A DNA stretch of 64,000 bases from CAZEHS01 sp964649745 (GTDB lineage Bacteria > Bacillota > Clostridia > Peptostreptococcales > Acidaminobacteraceae), in assembly GCA_964649745.1 (NCBI GenBank), contig CAZYQI010000015.1, positions 1-64,000 on the forward strand, given 5' to 3'. Numbering within the stretch: position 1 is the first letter of the stretch; each line of letters opens with the position of its first letter. Positions 43,679 through 54,203 of the stretch are shown here, one piece after another. The position numbers and the translations under genes are program-made. The notes beneath the pieces are model-generated. The model had not been told where the DNA came from. It saw only the letters and a program-made list of their open reading frames with translations, and did not search any database.

Positions 43679-44398
43679 TTACTCCGCTACCCAGTTGTGA
43701 TAAACGCTTTGAACGTCATCATGGTCTTCCAGGAGATCGATCAGTTTTTCCATCTTCTTGGCGTCCTCTTCCGAGGAGAGACGCGCTTCGGTTTGCGGAA
43801 GAAAGCGAAGCTCTGCGATTTCAAAGGTATAACCGTCTGCGGCGAGGGTATCGCGCACCTGAGCGAAATCCGCCACAGCGGTATAGATTTCATAATAGCC
43901 ATCCTCGGAGATGAAATCCTCCGCACCGGCCTCCAGAGCCTGCATCATCACCTCATCCTCGTTGGGAGCGCTCTCGCTGCTGATGACCAGAACACCCTTG
44001 TTGTCGAAAAGGTAACCCACACAGCCGTTGGCGCCCAGATTTCCGTCCGCTTTGCTGAAATAGGAGCGAATGTCCGCTGCTGCCCGGTTCCGGTTATCCG
44101 TCAGGACCTCCACCATAACGGCAACGCCTCCTGGGCCATAGCCTTCATAGCGAATTTCCTCAAAAATCTGGTTCCCCAGTTCGCCGGCTCCCTTCTTAAT
44201 GGAGCGGTCGATATTGTCATTGGGCATGTTGGCGGCTTTTGCCTTTTCAATGGCCGTTTTCAGTGTTGCGTTATATTCCGGATCACTGCCGCCCTCCCGG
44301 ACCGCAACCATAATAACCCGTGCCATTTTAGTGAAAATTTTCGCCCGCTTTGCATCCTGTTTGTTCTTACGCCCTTCAATGGTCCCTATACGACCCAT
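43679..44398 (-). CDS. YebC/PmpR family translation or transcription factor
   Basis: 239 residues from ATG 44398 (MGRIGTIEGRKNKQDAKRAK), with the diagnostic NIDRSIKKGAGE and EIRYEGYGPGGVA. Three alpha/beta domains of the family are present. YebC proteins relieve ribosome stalling at proline tracts or act as regulators. A TTG at 44410 is a less likely start. Confidence 0.93.
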   Translation of the reverse strand: MGRIGTIEGRKNKQDAKRAKIFTKMARVIMVAVREGGSDPEYNATLKTAIEKAKAANMPNDNIDRSIKKGAGELGNQIFEEIRYEGYGPGGVAVMVEVLTDNRNRAAADIRSYFSKADGNLGANGCVGYLFDNKGVLVISSESAPNEDEVMMQALEAGAEDFISEDGYYEIYTAVADFAQVRDTLAADGYTFEIAELRFLPQTEARLSSEEDAKKMEKLIDLLEDHDDVQSVYHNWVAE

Positions 44399-44434
44399 AC
44401 TATGATCCAACTCCTCACATTTATGCAGAATAAA

Positions 44435-44473
44435 AACCCGACAAGAAAGTCTAACGACTCACTCACCGGGTTA
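44435..44473 (-). terminator. Terminator of the GGDEF/HD-GYP gene
   Basis: On the minus strand AACCCG and CGGGTT close a long-loop stem followed by TTTATT. Confidence 0.55.
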
Positions 44474-44509
44474 TTTTAACATAATTTGCTGCACACTGCA
44501 AACAGGGGC

Positions 44510-46387
44510 TTACATCGCCTCGTTCTCCATAATCAGCTCGTTATTGGAAACCATTTCACAGAAGACATCTACAAGGTATGGATCGAATTGAGTCCCTCTG
44601 CAACGTTTCAGTTCTTTTACCGCTTCATCGGTTGATCGGGCATTGCAGTAAACACGGTTATGACACATGACATCGTATGCGTCTACAACCGAAATAATCC
44701 GGCTGATAATCGGTATTTCCGGGCCTTTAAGACAGGCTGGATATCCGCTGCCGTCCCAACGCTCGTGATGGTGCAGGATGAATTCCCCCACAGATTGCAT
44801 ATTCGTGGATGTATTAAGGATATTGTGTCCGATCTCGCAGTGCTTTTTCATCACATCCCATTCGTCAGAGGTCAATTTATCCGGTTTGGTAAGGATGGAG
44901 TCCGGGATACCGATCTTGCCGATATCATGCATGGCGCTGGCCAAGGACAATTGATCGATCATGTTCTCACTGAGCCCTATCTTATGTCCCACAGCCAAGG
45001 CTGTGGATTTTATCCGTTCGGCATGGGCCTTGGTTTCCAACGTTTTTTCTTCAAGGCTGGTTTGCAGGGACATGATCAATGAGCTGCGCCGGCTGTTGGA
45101 CACGTTGAGCTTGTTGCGATACATGCGGTCATCCGCTTCTTTGATCAGTTCTTCCAGCGGGCCGGAATCTTCACGCCGCGTGGCATAGCCTAAGGCGATG
45201 CTGGGATTTAAGGGCTTCATTTTCGTAGCTTCACATTGATGACGTATCCGTTGGCAAACCTCTCGCGCCACCTCTTCGTCAGCTCCAGGCAGAATAACGG
45301 CGAATTCGTCGCCCCCATGACGGCTTATGATATCTGTTTCCCGACAGCAGCGGCGCAGTATCTCTGCCGTTACTGCCAGAAGGGTGTCTCCCGCAGTGTG
45401 ACCAAACAGATCGTTTGCAACCTTCAGACCGTTCATATCCCCCATTATAACAGTAAAGGGATAGGCGTGGTCGTGATCGAGGAACTTCAAACGCTCGTCA
45501 AACCAAGCCCGATTGTAGAGCCCGGTAAGCTTATCGTGATAGCTCAGATAGCGAACCTTTTCATCAATTGCTTTCTTTCGTGTTATATCCTGAGCAATGG
45601 CTTGTATCTCGTAGGTTCCGCCTTCGTTTGAAAAAGCATCCAGGGTCATCTGCACCGAACAGGTTCTCAGCTCCCGTGTACGAAGATCCAATTCAATTGG
45701 AGCCCCAGATAGTTTTTTCACCGTAGCTAAAATGTTTTCGGCTAAATAATCCTCATTATCCGCCTCCACCATAAGATCCTTCAGATGCATTTTTTTAAGC
45801 TTGTCTTCCCGATAATTCAAAAATTCCTGGCAGTATTTGTTTGCCGATGTAATTCTTCCGGTGGAATCCATGGTAAGCATGATCGCCGGCGCACGGTCAA
45901 AAAGCGATCGATAGCGCTCCTCGCTGGTCTTAAGCCGGTTATGCATTTCCACACTTTCAGTGATGTCGTACAGGATTCCCTGCTCTCGGATCGCCCTACC
46001 GTTCTCGTTGTAATCTAAAATGGCATTCTCTTCAACCCAGCGGATTGTACCGTTCTTACAAATAACACGATAACGATGCCGATACTCGGTTTCTTTGGCT
46101 TCTCTCATGTTATAAACAAGCTGCTGAGCGTGGTCTCTGTCCTCCGGATGAATGAAATCCCAGTAGTCTTTCAGGGCGCCTTCGTAGAAATCTTCAGGAA
46201 CATATCCGTACTGGGCAACATTCTCCGTTACAAATTTCGTGGGAACGGTAATATCCAGTGTCCATTCAAAAACAACTACGTTACTCTTTTCAATAACTTC
46301 GTATGCCTGTGTCAATCGGCGGTTCAGATATTCAAGCCTGTTTGCTTCATGATTTATTGAATTCGACATCGCTGGACTCCGTTTCAT
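44510..46387 (-). CDS. PAS-PAS-GGDEF-HD-GYP c-di-GMP protein
   Basis: 625 residues, soluble: two PAS/PAC domains (about 20-145 and 155-280), an intact GGDEF (RHGGDEFAVIL) and a C-terminal HD-GYP domain (MHDIGKIGIPDSIL, HHHERWDGSGYPAC). There is no membrane segment, so it senses an intracellular signal. The same GGDEF plus HD-GYP pairing is found in the protein at 34256-36751; they look like paralogues in the output half. Confidence 0.88.
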   Translation of the reverse strand: MKRSPAMSNSINHEANRLEYLNRRLTQAYEVIEKSNVVVFEWTLDITVPTKFVTENVAQYGYVPEDFYEGALKDYWDFIHPEDRDHAQQLVYNMREAKETEYRHRYRVICKNGTIRWVEENAILDYNENGRAIREQGILYDITESVEMHNRLKTSEERYRSLFDRAPAIMLTMDSTGRITSANKYCQEFLNYREDKLKKMHLKDLMVEADNEDYLAENILATVKKLSGAPIELDLRTRELRTCSVQMTLDAFSNEGGTYEIQAIAQDITRKKAIDEKVRYLSYHDKLTGLYNRAWFDERLKFLDHDHAYPFTVIMGDMNGLKVANDLFGHTAGDTLLAVTAEILRRCCRETDIISRHGGDEFAVILPGADEEVAREVCQRIRHQCEATKMKPLNPSIALGYATRREDSGPLEELIKEADDRMYRNKLNVSNSRRSSLIMSLQTSLEEKTLETKAHAERIKSTALAVGHKIGLSENMIDQLSLASAMHDIGKIGIPDSILTKPDKLTSDEWDVMKKHCEIGHNILNTSTNMQSVGEFILHHHERWDGSGYPACLKGPEIPIISRIISVVDAYDVMCHNRVYCNARSTDEAVKELKRCRGTQFDPYLVDVFCEMVSNNELIMENEAM

Positions 46388-46691
46388 GGCAGTTTTCCTG
46401 CATCAATTTGATAACTACTAAGAAGTGCTGCTGCCAGCAGGTATATGCTATTGTGTACATATATTCGCCGAACGGTTAAGAAATCCTTTTCATATTAGAT
46501 CAAAATATATATGCGTTTAAAATAATAAATACACACACGCCATATTCATGGCTTTTCGGCGGGGTACTTATCCCTTCTCCATTGGATAGCGGATACATCT
46601 TGAAAAGAAACTCAAAAGTCAAGGATACAGATTCATATAATGAAAACTGTACCCTTATCTTCTTTCACTATTTGGCACTTTAACGTGACGG
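46388..46691. other. AT-rich intergenic region
   Basis: About 300 bp without a supportable ORF. It presumably contains the promoter of the GGDEF/HD-GYP gene and the transcript end of nadE. I see no convincing hairpin. Confidence 0.4.
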
Positions 46692-47438
46692 TTATTTGAA
46701 CTTCGGTGCGTATGGCGGCATCACCCGTTTATGATGACTGCGCAGATGAAGCCTTTCAATGATCTTGCGATCTTTCTCCGGTATTTCTTTTCCTTCCAAA
46801 AGATCATCGATGCAATCGTAGGTGGTACCCATCTCCCCTTCATCGGTCTGCCCTTCCCAAAGGCCGGCGGAGGGGGGGCGATCGATTACGCTTTGTGGAG
46901 CGCCCAAATGACGGCACCACTGGTAAACCTCCCGCTTGGTAAGGCTGGCAATGGGAAGGAAATCCACCCCGCCGTCACCGTACTTGGTGAAATAGCCGGT
47001 GTACACCTCGGCGGCGTTGTCTGTGCCTGCCACCAGATAGCCCCGGGAGTTGGCCACGGTATAAAGGGTGCTCATTCGCAGTCTTGCCCGGAGGTTCGCA
47101 TCCGTCATCCGTCGGTTTTCCTCTACAGCCCGGTGGTCCAACTGGTCCATAACCTTGTCAAAAAGCAGATCGTGGGCCTGGGTAATATCCACTTCAATGG
47201 CATCAAGCCCGGCAGCCTTTGCCGCAGCCCAGGCATCCGCGCTGTCCCTTTCGTGACTTTTGCAGGGCAAAATAACCCCGATGGTATCCTCAGGGAACGC
47301 CCGCTTGATCAAAAACGCCACCAGGGTGGAGTCGATCCCCCCCGAAAGCCCCAGCACCACGCCCTTGCAGCCCGCTCCGGTAACCGTTTGTTGAATCCAC
47401 TCCACCGTTTTATCAATTTTCTCATTAATTGTAAGCAT
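46692..47438 (-). CDS. nadE: NAD+ synthetase
   Basis: 248 residues from ATG 47438. The PP-loop SGGIDSTLVA and the C-terminal KRLHLRSHHKR-like basic segment are present, as are motifs for ammonia-dependent NadE (no glutaminase domain). It amidates nicotinate adenine dinucleotide. CinA in this window, which recycles NMN, feeds the same pathway. Confidence 0.93.
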   Translation of the reverse strand: MLTINEKIDKTVEWIQQTVTGAGCKGVVLGLSGGIDSTLVAFLIKRAFPEDTIGVILPCKSHERDSADAWAAAKAAGLDAIEVDITQAHDLLFDKVMDQLDHRAVEENRRMTDANLRARLRMSTLYTVANSRGYLVAGTDNAAEVYTGYFTKYGDGGVDFLPIASLTKREVYQWCRHLGAPQSVIDRPPSAGLWEGQTDEGEMGTTYDCIDDLLEGKEIPEKDRKIIERLHLRSHHKRVMPPYAPKFK

Positions 47439-47515
47439 CACTGACACTCCATGAAAGGCTGTTGCCCGATTGAATGTTTCAATGGGGATATTATACCATG
47501 GAATGATCCGTATAC

Positions 47516-49495
47516 CTATTCATTCGCAACATGAAAGACCCTGTTGCGCCCCTCTTGCTTTGCCCGGTACATGGCCTCATCCGCCATCATGACAATCTGA
47601 GCCGGTCCCGTGCATCTGGAAGACAGCGCCGTCACAACGCCAAGGCTTACCGTGACACAGGCCGAAGCTTCGGAACCCGAATGGGGAATCCCCAGAGCTT
47701 CCACTGCCGTCCGTATTCTCTCTGCCACTGAAGCGGCGCCCTTGTGCTCGGTTTCAGGAAGAATCACCACAAATTCTTCACCACCGAAGCGGGCAACGAT
47801 ATCCGGCATGCGGCTGACGATGGCCTTTAATGCCTTGCTTATCTGTTTAAGACATTCATCCCCTGCCAGGTGCCCGTAGGTATCATTGAACAGCTTGAAA
47901 TGATCCACATCCAGCATGATCATGGACAACGGCGCTCCCGAGCGCTTCAGCCGATGGAACTCGGCATTCATGGCATCATCGAAATAGCGTCTGTTGGCCA
48001 GGCCCGTGAGGCTGTCGGTGATTGAATTGACCTGCGCTGTATTGCGTTCAACCTCTAGCTGGCGGATAAGATGCTGTATCTCTTGTTCCGTCTCCTTGCG
48101 GGCGGTTATGTCGCGGGCGATGATGATGATACGGTTAGGTTTTCCGTCAGAACCTTTTACAAAACCGCTGTTCACCTCAACGTCGAACAGGGTTCCGTCT
48201 CTTCGGATGGCGCGGTATTCATTGGGTCTTGGGTATCCGCCGCTGAACATGATGTGGATATTATCCTGTGCCCGTTCAAGGTCTTCAGGAACAATGAAAT
48301 CGGAAAACTTCATCTTTGTGAACCCTTCAAAATCATCCTCAAAGCCGAACATTTTTTTTGCTGCCTGAGAAACCATCAGAATACGGCCCTCCATATCCGT
48401 GATGGTGATATCATCCGGAGACGCATCCAGGATGGATCGGTAGGTTCCTTCACTTTCAATAAGTGCGGCTTCCGTGCGCTTCCACTCTGTAATGTCACGG
48501 ACAACGCTGTATATGTGAGGCTGATTATAAAGTGTAATGATTCTGCCGGAAATAAGGCCCGGATAGTGACTGCCGTCCCTTCTCATGAAAAAACACTCCA
48601 TGTTTTCACAAAATCCGTTATCCACCATTTGCTTGATGTAACTATCCCGATCTTTGATGTCATACCATACCGTATTGTCAATGGAGGATCTGCCGATAAT
48701 CTCTTCTCGGGAGCCTTCGCCCAGTTTTAGAAACCCCGAGTTGACATCCACAAATACCCCATCCGACAAACGCGTAATGGACACGGCATCAGGGCTTGTA
48801 TTGAAGATCATCTTGAGCTGATCCTTTTCTTCCTTATTCTCCGCGTTGAGCCGCTGATTCACCATAATTCCAAAGCCGAATGTCCATAATGTGCTGGTGA
48901 TGATAGGCACGACAAAAGCCATGATATGTAAGGGGTTTTGAGAAAATGCACTATAGGACTGAATGGGAGGTGAAAGCGATGTTAGTATTGTGCGAAGCAG
49001 CATAAAAGTGCCTTCGGCGGCGAAAAATACGGCAACAAATCGCGCGGAAAATGCGCTGGACCCTTTTCCTTTCGACAGCAAGCAGTACGCCGTCATCAGC
49101 GTGATAGCCGCTATAGTAAGTGACACAACAACCGCGCGTCCTGTAATGCTGTTTTGAACAAACATGAAATAGTAATAGACAAGACAGAGAGCAACGTAAA
49201 TTCCCGTGAGGGTCCGTCGATTCTCTTTTTGATCAAGAAAGCGAACCACACCGACATAAAGCAATAGATAACCTAGGTAGAGCAGCGGGTTTGCAATGCG
49301 TGCCAAAAGGTAAAACGCTGAGTTGTCGTACAGAGAAACGAATATGGAGCCGACTGCCAGGGAAACCGATCCAGCCAGCCACAGTTCAACACCCCGAAAA
49401 CGTTTATTGAGGCGGTATTGTATAAAGAGAGCCAATACTTGTGCCAATAGGATTAAGCCCTGGACGAAAGCTATCGTTCTGATGTCAAGTTGCAT
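47516..49495 (-). CDS. Membrane PAS-PAS-GGDEF diguanylate cyclase
   Basis: About 659 residues: seven N-terminal hydrophobic segments (about 1-225), two PAS/PAC domains (about 235-350 and 360-480) and a C-terminal GGDEF with RFGGEEFVVILP (active GGEEF form). There is no HD-GYP, so it is the dedicated synthase of the three c-di-GMP genes here. ATG 49495 follows ggaggc. Confidence 0.88.
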   Translation of the reverse strand: MQLDIRTIAFVQGLILLAQVLALFIQYRLNKRFRGVELWLAGSVSLAVGSIFVSLYDNSAFYLLARIANPLLYLGYLLLYVGVVRFLDQKENRRTLTGIYVALCLVYYYFMFVQNSITGRAVVVSLTIAAITLMTAYCLLSKGKGSSAFSARFVAVFFAAEGTFMLLRTILTSLSPPIQSYSAFSQNPLHIMAFVVPIITSTLWTFGFGIMVNQRLNAENKEEKDQLKMIFNTSPDAVSITRLSDGVFVDVNSGFLKLGEGSREEIIGRSSIDNTVWYDIKDRDSYIKQMVDNGFCENMECFFMRRDGSHYPGLISGRIITLYNQPHIYSVVRDITEWKRTEAALIESEGTYRSILDASPDDITITDMEGRILMVSQAAKKMFGFEDDFEGFTKMKFSDFIVPEDLERAQDNIHIMFSGGYPRPNEYRAIRRDGTLFDVEVNSGFVKGSDGKPNRIIIIARDITARKETEQEIQHLIRQLEVERNTAQVNSITDSLTGLANRRYFDDAMNAEFHRLKRSGAPLSMIMLDVDHFKLFNDTYGHLAGDECLKQISKALKAIVSRMPDIVARFGGEEFVVILPETEHKGAASVAERIRTAVEALGIPHSGSEASACVTVSLGVVTALSSRCTGPAQIVMMADEAMYRAKQEGRNRVFHVANE

Positions 49496-49632
49496 GGGTG
49501 CCTCCGGCAATCTAATGTATGATTACTATACCCCAAAATCGGATGAACTGCGCATACGGATTGCCTTCAATCAAAAAATGTGTGTTTACAGTGGGGCTTC
49601 CCCTTGCATCTCAGCAAAATGGCAAAAATGAA

Positions 49633-49673
49633 AACGGGCAGGACTTCCGCTTTTGCAGAAGTTCCACCCGTTT
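49633..49673 (-). terminator. carB terminator
   Basis: On the minus strand AACGGG-GGAACTTC pairs with GGAAGTCC-CCCGTT across a short loop, followed by TTTT, downstream of carB. Confidence 0.8.
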
Positions 49674-49713
49674 ATTCCTATCATCTACACGCGTCTAAAA
49701 TCTAAATTTCCCC

Positions 49714-52700
49714 TTACTTCTCCAGCGCCAGGGTCAAATCACAGATATTGACGATTTCCAAATCCTCCGGCTTGATGTCCGCCTTAGAGATTCGAATCCA
49801 TGCCTCCAGGGTATCCAGCGCCGTCAGGCAGGGGATCTTCTTCTCTACGGCTGCACGGCGGATCTTGAAGCCGTCGGTGCGGCTGTCTCGGCCCTTGCTG
49901 GGAATGTTCACTACCCAGTTGATGGCGCCGCTGCGGATCATATCGATGACGTTGGTTCCTTCCAGCCCGATCTTGGTGACCACCTCCGCCTCAATGCCGG
50001 CATCGTGAAGGGATTTTGCCGTTCCCGGCGTGGCCGCGAAGGTATAACCCAGGGCGGTCATGTCACGGGCAAGGGTGATGAACTCATCCTTGTAATGATC
50101 GGAGATACTGGCCAGGATTTTTCCCTTCTCGGGAAGCTCCATCTTGGCGGCGATAAAGCCCTTGTAAAGCGCGTGGGTCAGATCCGTCTCAATGCTGAGC
50201 ACCTCGCCGGTGGATTTCATTTCCGGTCCCAGGGCGATTTCAGAGCCGGGAATCTTGTCCATGGAGAACACCGGAACCTTTACGGCGTACTGCTTGGCTT
50301 CCGGGAACAGCCCGGTGCCGTAGCGCAGGTTTTTCAGCGGCATGCCCAGCATGGCCCGGGTGGCCACCTCGATCATGGAGATGCCGGTGACCTTGCTGAT
50401 GAAGGGAACCGTTCGGGAGGCCCGGGGATTCACTTCGATGACATAAAGCTCCTCATTGGCATACACATACTGGATATTGATGAGGCCCACCACGTGCAGG
50501 GCCCGGGCCAGGGTTTCGGTAACGGTGACAATCTTGGCCTTCAGTTCTTCACTGAGGGAGGGAGCCGGGTAGATGGACACGCTGTCGCCGGAATGGACTC
50601 CTGCCCGCTCCAGGTGCTCCATGATGCCGGGGATCAGGATGTCGGTGCCGTCACAGATGGCGTCCACCTCAATCTCGATGCCGTTTAGGTACTTGTCGAT
50701 CAGGACCGGTTTCTTGGGGTTCTTGCTGCGGGCCAGCTCCAGCCAGGTTTCAATTTCTGAAGCGTTGTAGGCGATTTCCATGCCCAGGCCCCCCAACACG
50801 TAGCTGGGGCGCACCAGAACCGGGTATCCCAGTTCCTCGGCTACCTTCATCCCCTCTTCCATGGTCATGACGGCAACCCCTTTGGGGCGCTTGATATCAT
50901 ACTCTTCCAATACCGCCTCGAAGACCTCGCGGTTTTCCGATGCGTCGATATCCGCAGCGGAGGTTCCCAAGATCCGGATACCCTTCTCACTGAGGAATTC
51001 CGCCAGCTTGATGGCGGTCTGCCCGCCGTATTGCAAAATGACCCCCAGGGGTTTTTCCTTTTCGATGATGTTCAACACATCTTCTTCCGTGATGGGCTCG
51101 AAGTAAAGCTTGTCGGAAATGTCGAAATCCGTGCTGACGGTTTCCGGGTTGTTGTTGACGATGATGGCCTCGTAGCCCATCTCCCGCAGGGCAAGCACCC
51201 CGTGGACGGAGCAGTAGTCGAATTCAACTCCCTGCCCGATTCGGATGGGGCCTGAACCGATGACCAGCACCTTTTCGCGGTCGGATACGATGGACTCGTC
51301 CTCGTAATCGTAGGTGGAATAAAAGTAGTTGGACACAGCATCGAACTCACCGCCGCAGGTGTCCACCATCTTGTAAACCGGCATCACTTTCTGGGCCTTG
51401 CGGGCCTCGAAGACCGCATCGGGATTGGTATCCATCAGTCGGGCAATGGTCTTGTCGGAGAAGCCGCGCTGTTTAAGGAAACGCATTTCATCAGCATCGA
51501 TGTCCGACAGCTTGCGGCCCCGGATGGACTCTTCCCACTGGATGATGTTGAGGATCTTGTGTACGAAGAAGGGATCGATCATGGAAAGCTCGGAGCATTC
51601 TGCAACCCCGTAGCCCCGGCGAAGCATCTCAGCCAGATAGTAGATCCGCTCGTCGTCCCCTTCCTTAACCAGACGCTTCAGCTCTTCTTCCCCGATATCC
51701 GCCGCCTTGTCGAACAGAAGTCCGTCCTGACGGATTTCCAGGGAGCGGATCCCCTTTAAGAGAGCGCTTTCAAAGCGGTTGCCTATGGCCATGACTTCCC
51801 CGGTGGCCATCATCATGGTGCCCAGACGGCGTTTGCCGCTGTCCAGCTTGTCGAAGGGCCATTTGGGGATCTTCACCACGCAGTAGTCCAGGGTAGGCTC
51901 GAAGCTGGCCATGGTCTTGCCTGTGACATCGTTGGTGATTTCCTCCAGGCTGTAGCCGATGGCGATTTTGGCTGCCACCTTGGCGATGGGATATCCGGTA
52001 GCCTTGGAGGCCAGGGCGGAAGAACGGCTCACCCTGGGGTTTACCTCAATGACATAGTAGTTGAAGCTCAGTGGGTCCAGAGCGTACTGCACGTTGCAGC
52101 CTCCCACGATATTAAGCGCGGTTACGATTTGAATGGCTGCGTTGCGGAGCATCTGGTATTCCCGGTCGCTGAGGGTCTGGGAGGGTGCCACCACGATGCT
52201 GTCTCCGGTATGAATGCCCACGGGATCGATATTTTCCATGTTGCACACGGAAATCACGTTGCCCTTGGCATCCCGGATCATCTCATACTCAATTTCCTTC
52301 CAGCCCTTGATGAAGCGTTCAATCAGAATCTGGCTGGCCATGCTGAAGGCGATGCCCTTGGGGGCAATCTCCAGCAGCTCCTCCCGGGTATAGGCGATGC
52401 CGCCCCCGGTTCCCCCCAGGGTGAAGGCCGGACGAACCACCACCGGGTAGCCGATGCCGTCGGCGTATTCCACGGCCCCTTCCACGGTGGAAAAGATATC
52501 GCTTTCGATAACCGGCTGACCGATGCGTTCCATGGTGTGCTTGAACAGCTCCCGGTCCTCGGATTTTCGGATGGCTTCCAGATTGGTGCCCAACAGCTCC
52601 ACGGCATATTTTTTAAGAATGCCTTTTTCGTCCAGCTCCAGGGCCAGGTTCAGTGCGGTCTGGCCCCCCATGCCCGCCAGAATTCCCTGGGGACGTTCCT

Positions 52701-52935
52701 TGGCGATGATTTTTTCCAGAAAAACCACGTTCAGTGGCTCGATGTACACAGAATCCGCCATGCGGGTATCGGTCATGATGGTGGCCGGATTGGAGTTTAC
52801 CAGAACCGTTTCTATGCCCTCGTCCATGAGGACACGGCAGGCCTGGGTGCCGGAATAGTCGAATTCTGCGGCTTGTCCGATGATGATGGGCCCGGAACCG
52901 ATCACCATGATCTTGCTGAAATGGGTTCGTTTCAT
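49714..52935 (-). CDS. carB: Carbamoyl-phosphate synthase large chain
   Basis: 1073 residues, full length: two ATP-grasp halves (repeated GSGPIIIGQAAEFDYSG and GSGPIRIGQGVEFDY), an oligomerisation region, and a C-terminal MGS-like allosteric domain. It makes carbamoyl phosphate from glutamine-derived ammonia, bicarbonate and two ATP. It overlaps carA by 4 bp. Confidence 0.97.
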   Translation of the reverse strand: MKRTHFSKIMVIGSGPIIIGQAAEFDYSGTQACRVLMDEGIETVLVNSNPATIMTDTRMADSVYIEPLNVVFLEKIIAKERPQGILAGMGGQTALNLALELDEKGILKKYAVELLGTNLEAIRKSEDRELFKHTMERIGQPVIESDIFSTVEGAVEYADGIGYPVVVRPAFTLGGTGGGIAYTREELLEIAPKGIAFSMASQILIERFIKGWKEIEYEMIRDAKGNVISVCNMENIDPVGIHTGDSIVVAPSQTLSDREYQMLRNAAIQIVTALNIVGGCNVQYALDPLSFNYYVIEVNPRVSRSSALASKATGYPIAKVAAKIAIGYSLEEITNDVTGKTMASFEPTLDYCVVKIPKWPFDKLDSGKRRLGTMMMATGEVMAIGNRFESALLKGIRSLEIRQDGLLFDKAADIGEEELKRLVKEGDDERIYYLAEMLRRGYGVAECSELSMIDPFFVHKILNIIQWEESIRGRKLSDIDADEMRFLKQRGFSDKTIARLMDTNPDAVFEARKAQKVMPVYKMVDTCGGEFDAVSNYFYSTYDYEDESIVSDREKVLVIGSGPIRIGQGVEFDYCSVHGVLALREMGYEAIIVNNNPETVSTDFDISDKLYFEPITEEDVLNIIEKEKPLGVILQYGGQTAIKLAEFLSEKGIRILGTSAADIDASENREVFEAVLEEYDIKRPKGVAVMTMEEGMKVAEELGYPVLVRPSYVLGGLGMEIAYNASEIETWLELARSKNPKKPVLIDKYLNGIEIEVDAICDGTDILIPGIMEHLERAGVHSGDSVSIYPAPSLSEELKAKIVTVTETLARALHVVGLINIQYVYANEELYVIEVNPRASRTVPFISKVTGISMIEVATRAMLGMPLKNLRYGTGLFPEAKQYAVKVPVFSMDKIPGSEIALGPEMKSTGEVLSIETDLTHALYKGFIAAKMELPEKGKILASISDHYKDEFITLARDMTALGYTFAATPGTAKSLHDAGIEAEVVTKIGLEGTNVIDMIRSGAINWVVNIPSKGRDSRTDGFKIRRAAVEKKIPCLTALDTLEAWIRISKADIKPEDLEIVNICDLTLALEK

Positions 52936-54011
52936 TGGTGGGCCTCCTTGAATTTATTCATCAGTGCTTCGAAACGGTCAAACAGATAGAGGGAATCGCT
53001 GGGGCCCGGGGAGGCCTCGGGGTGGTACTGCACGCTGAAGATGGGCAGCTCCCGGTGCATCATGCCTTCAACCGTTCCGTCGTTTACATTCACATGGGTT
53101 ATTTCAACCTTTGCAGGGTCAAGGCTCTCTTCAACCACCTCGTAGCCGTGGTTCTGGCTGGTGATCATCACGCGGTCCAGGCCCAGATCCTTCACAGGAT
53201 GGTTGGTGCCCCGATGGCCGTATTTCATCTTGCGGGTGTTGCCGCCGAAGGCGTGGGCCAACAGCTGATGCCCCAGGCAGATGCCGAAAACGGGTCTTTG
53301 CACCATCAATTCCTTTACCACATCAATGATTTCCTTAAGTTCCGCCGGGTCACCGGGGCCGTTGGAGAGGAAGATGCCGTCGGGGTTGCAGGCCATGATC
53401 TCTTTGGCCGTGGCGGTTGCGGGGAATACGCTGAGAAGCATGTTGCGGTGGGTCATGGAGGCCAGGATGTTCCGTTTGATGCCGAAATCCATCACGGCTA
53501 CTCGCAGAAGCTGAGGCTCCAGGGTATATGGCATGGGGGTGCTTACGGTCTGCACGGCGCCTGCATTTGAAAACTGTTTGATTTCTGCAGTATGAAATTC
53601 CGGAGAGGTGTCGTCGGCGACGATCTTGCCCCGAAGGGTTCCCGACTCCCGCAGATGCCGGGTAAGGGCCCGAGTGTCCACATCCATCAGACCCGTCAGC
53701 TGGTTTCTAAAAAAATAGTCTTCCAAACCCTCGCTGCCGCGCCAGTTCGAAAAACTATCACAGCCCTCGCGGATGACAAAGCCCCGGACCATGGGCTTGT
53801 GTGACTGCCCGTCCAGTGGCGTGAACCCGTAATTGCCGATAAGTGGATATGTCATAACCACAATTTGTCCATAGTACGACGGATCCGTCAGTGTTTCCTG
53901 GTATCCGGTCATTCCTGTGTTGAAAACCACTTCCCCCAGTACATTCCGGGGTACTCCGAAGAGCGTCCCGTCGAAACGGGTGCCGTCCTCCAGTAAGAGA
54001 TAACCTTTCAT
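52932..54011 (-). CDS. carA: Carbamoyl-phosphate synthase small chain
   Basis: 359 residues from ATG 54011 (MKGYLLLEDGTRF) after aaggagg. The class-I glutaminase triad is visible: Cys in FGICLGHQLL and the His of SVQYHPEASPG. It supplies ammonia to CarB. Located next to argHG, it suggests a link to arginine synthesis, though pyrimidine synthesis also uses it. Confidence 0.96.
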   Translation of the reverse strand: MKGYLLLEDGTRFDGTLFGVPRNVLGEVVFNTGMTGYQETLTDPSYYGQIVVMTYPLIGNYGFTPLDGQSHKPMVRGFVIREGCDSFSNWRGSEGLEDYFFRNQLTGLMDVDTRALTRHLRESGTLRGKIVADDTSPEFHTAEIKQFSNAGAVQTVSTPMPYTLEPQLLRVAVMDFGIKRNILASMTHRNMLLSVFPATATAKEIMACNPDGIFLSNGPGDPAELKEIIDVVKELMVQRPVFGICLGHQLLAHAFGGNTRKMKYGHRGTNHPVKDLGLDRVMITSQNHGYEVVEESLDPAKVEITHVNVNDGTVEGMMHRELPIFSVQYHPEASPGPSDSLYLFDRFEALMNKFKEAHQ

Positions 54012-54203
54012 ATGAACCCTCCTTGTCGAACCTATCGTTCGCGTATTTTGCACCTCTCAGGGTGCAATTAAATAGCCTTAGGGCGTGCTGTTCCAGCCCT
54101 TCTAAGAACGGCCTGAAACATAATAACACGACCGGTATGTTTATGCAACCGTATATCAGCTTATTTTGAGTTATATACCCCGATATATGTCCATATTAAA
54201 ACA

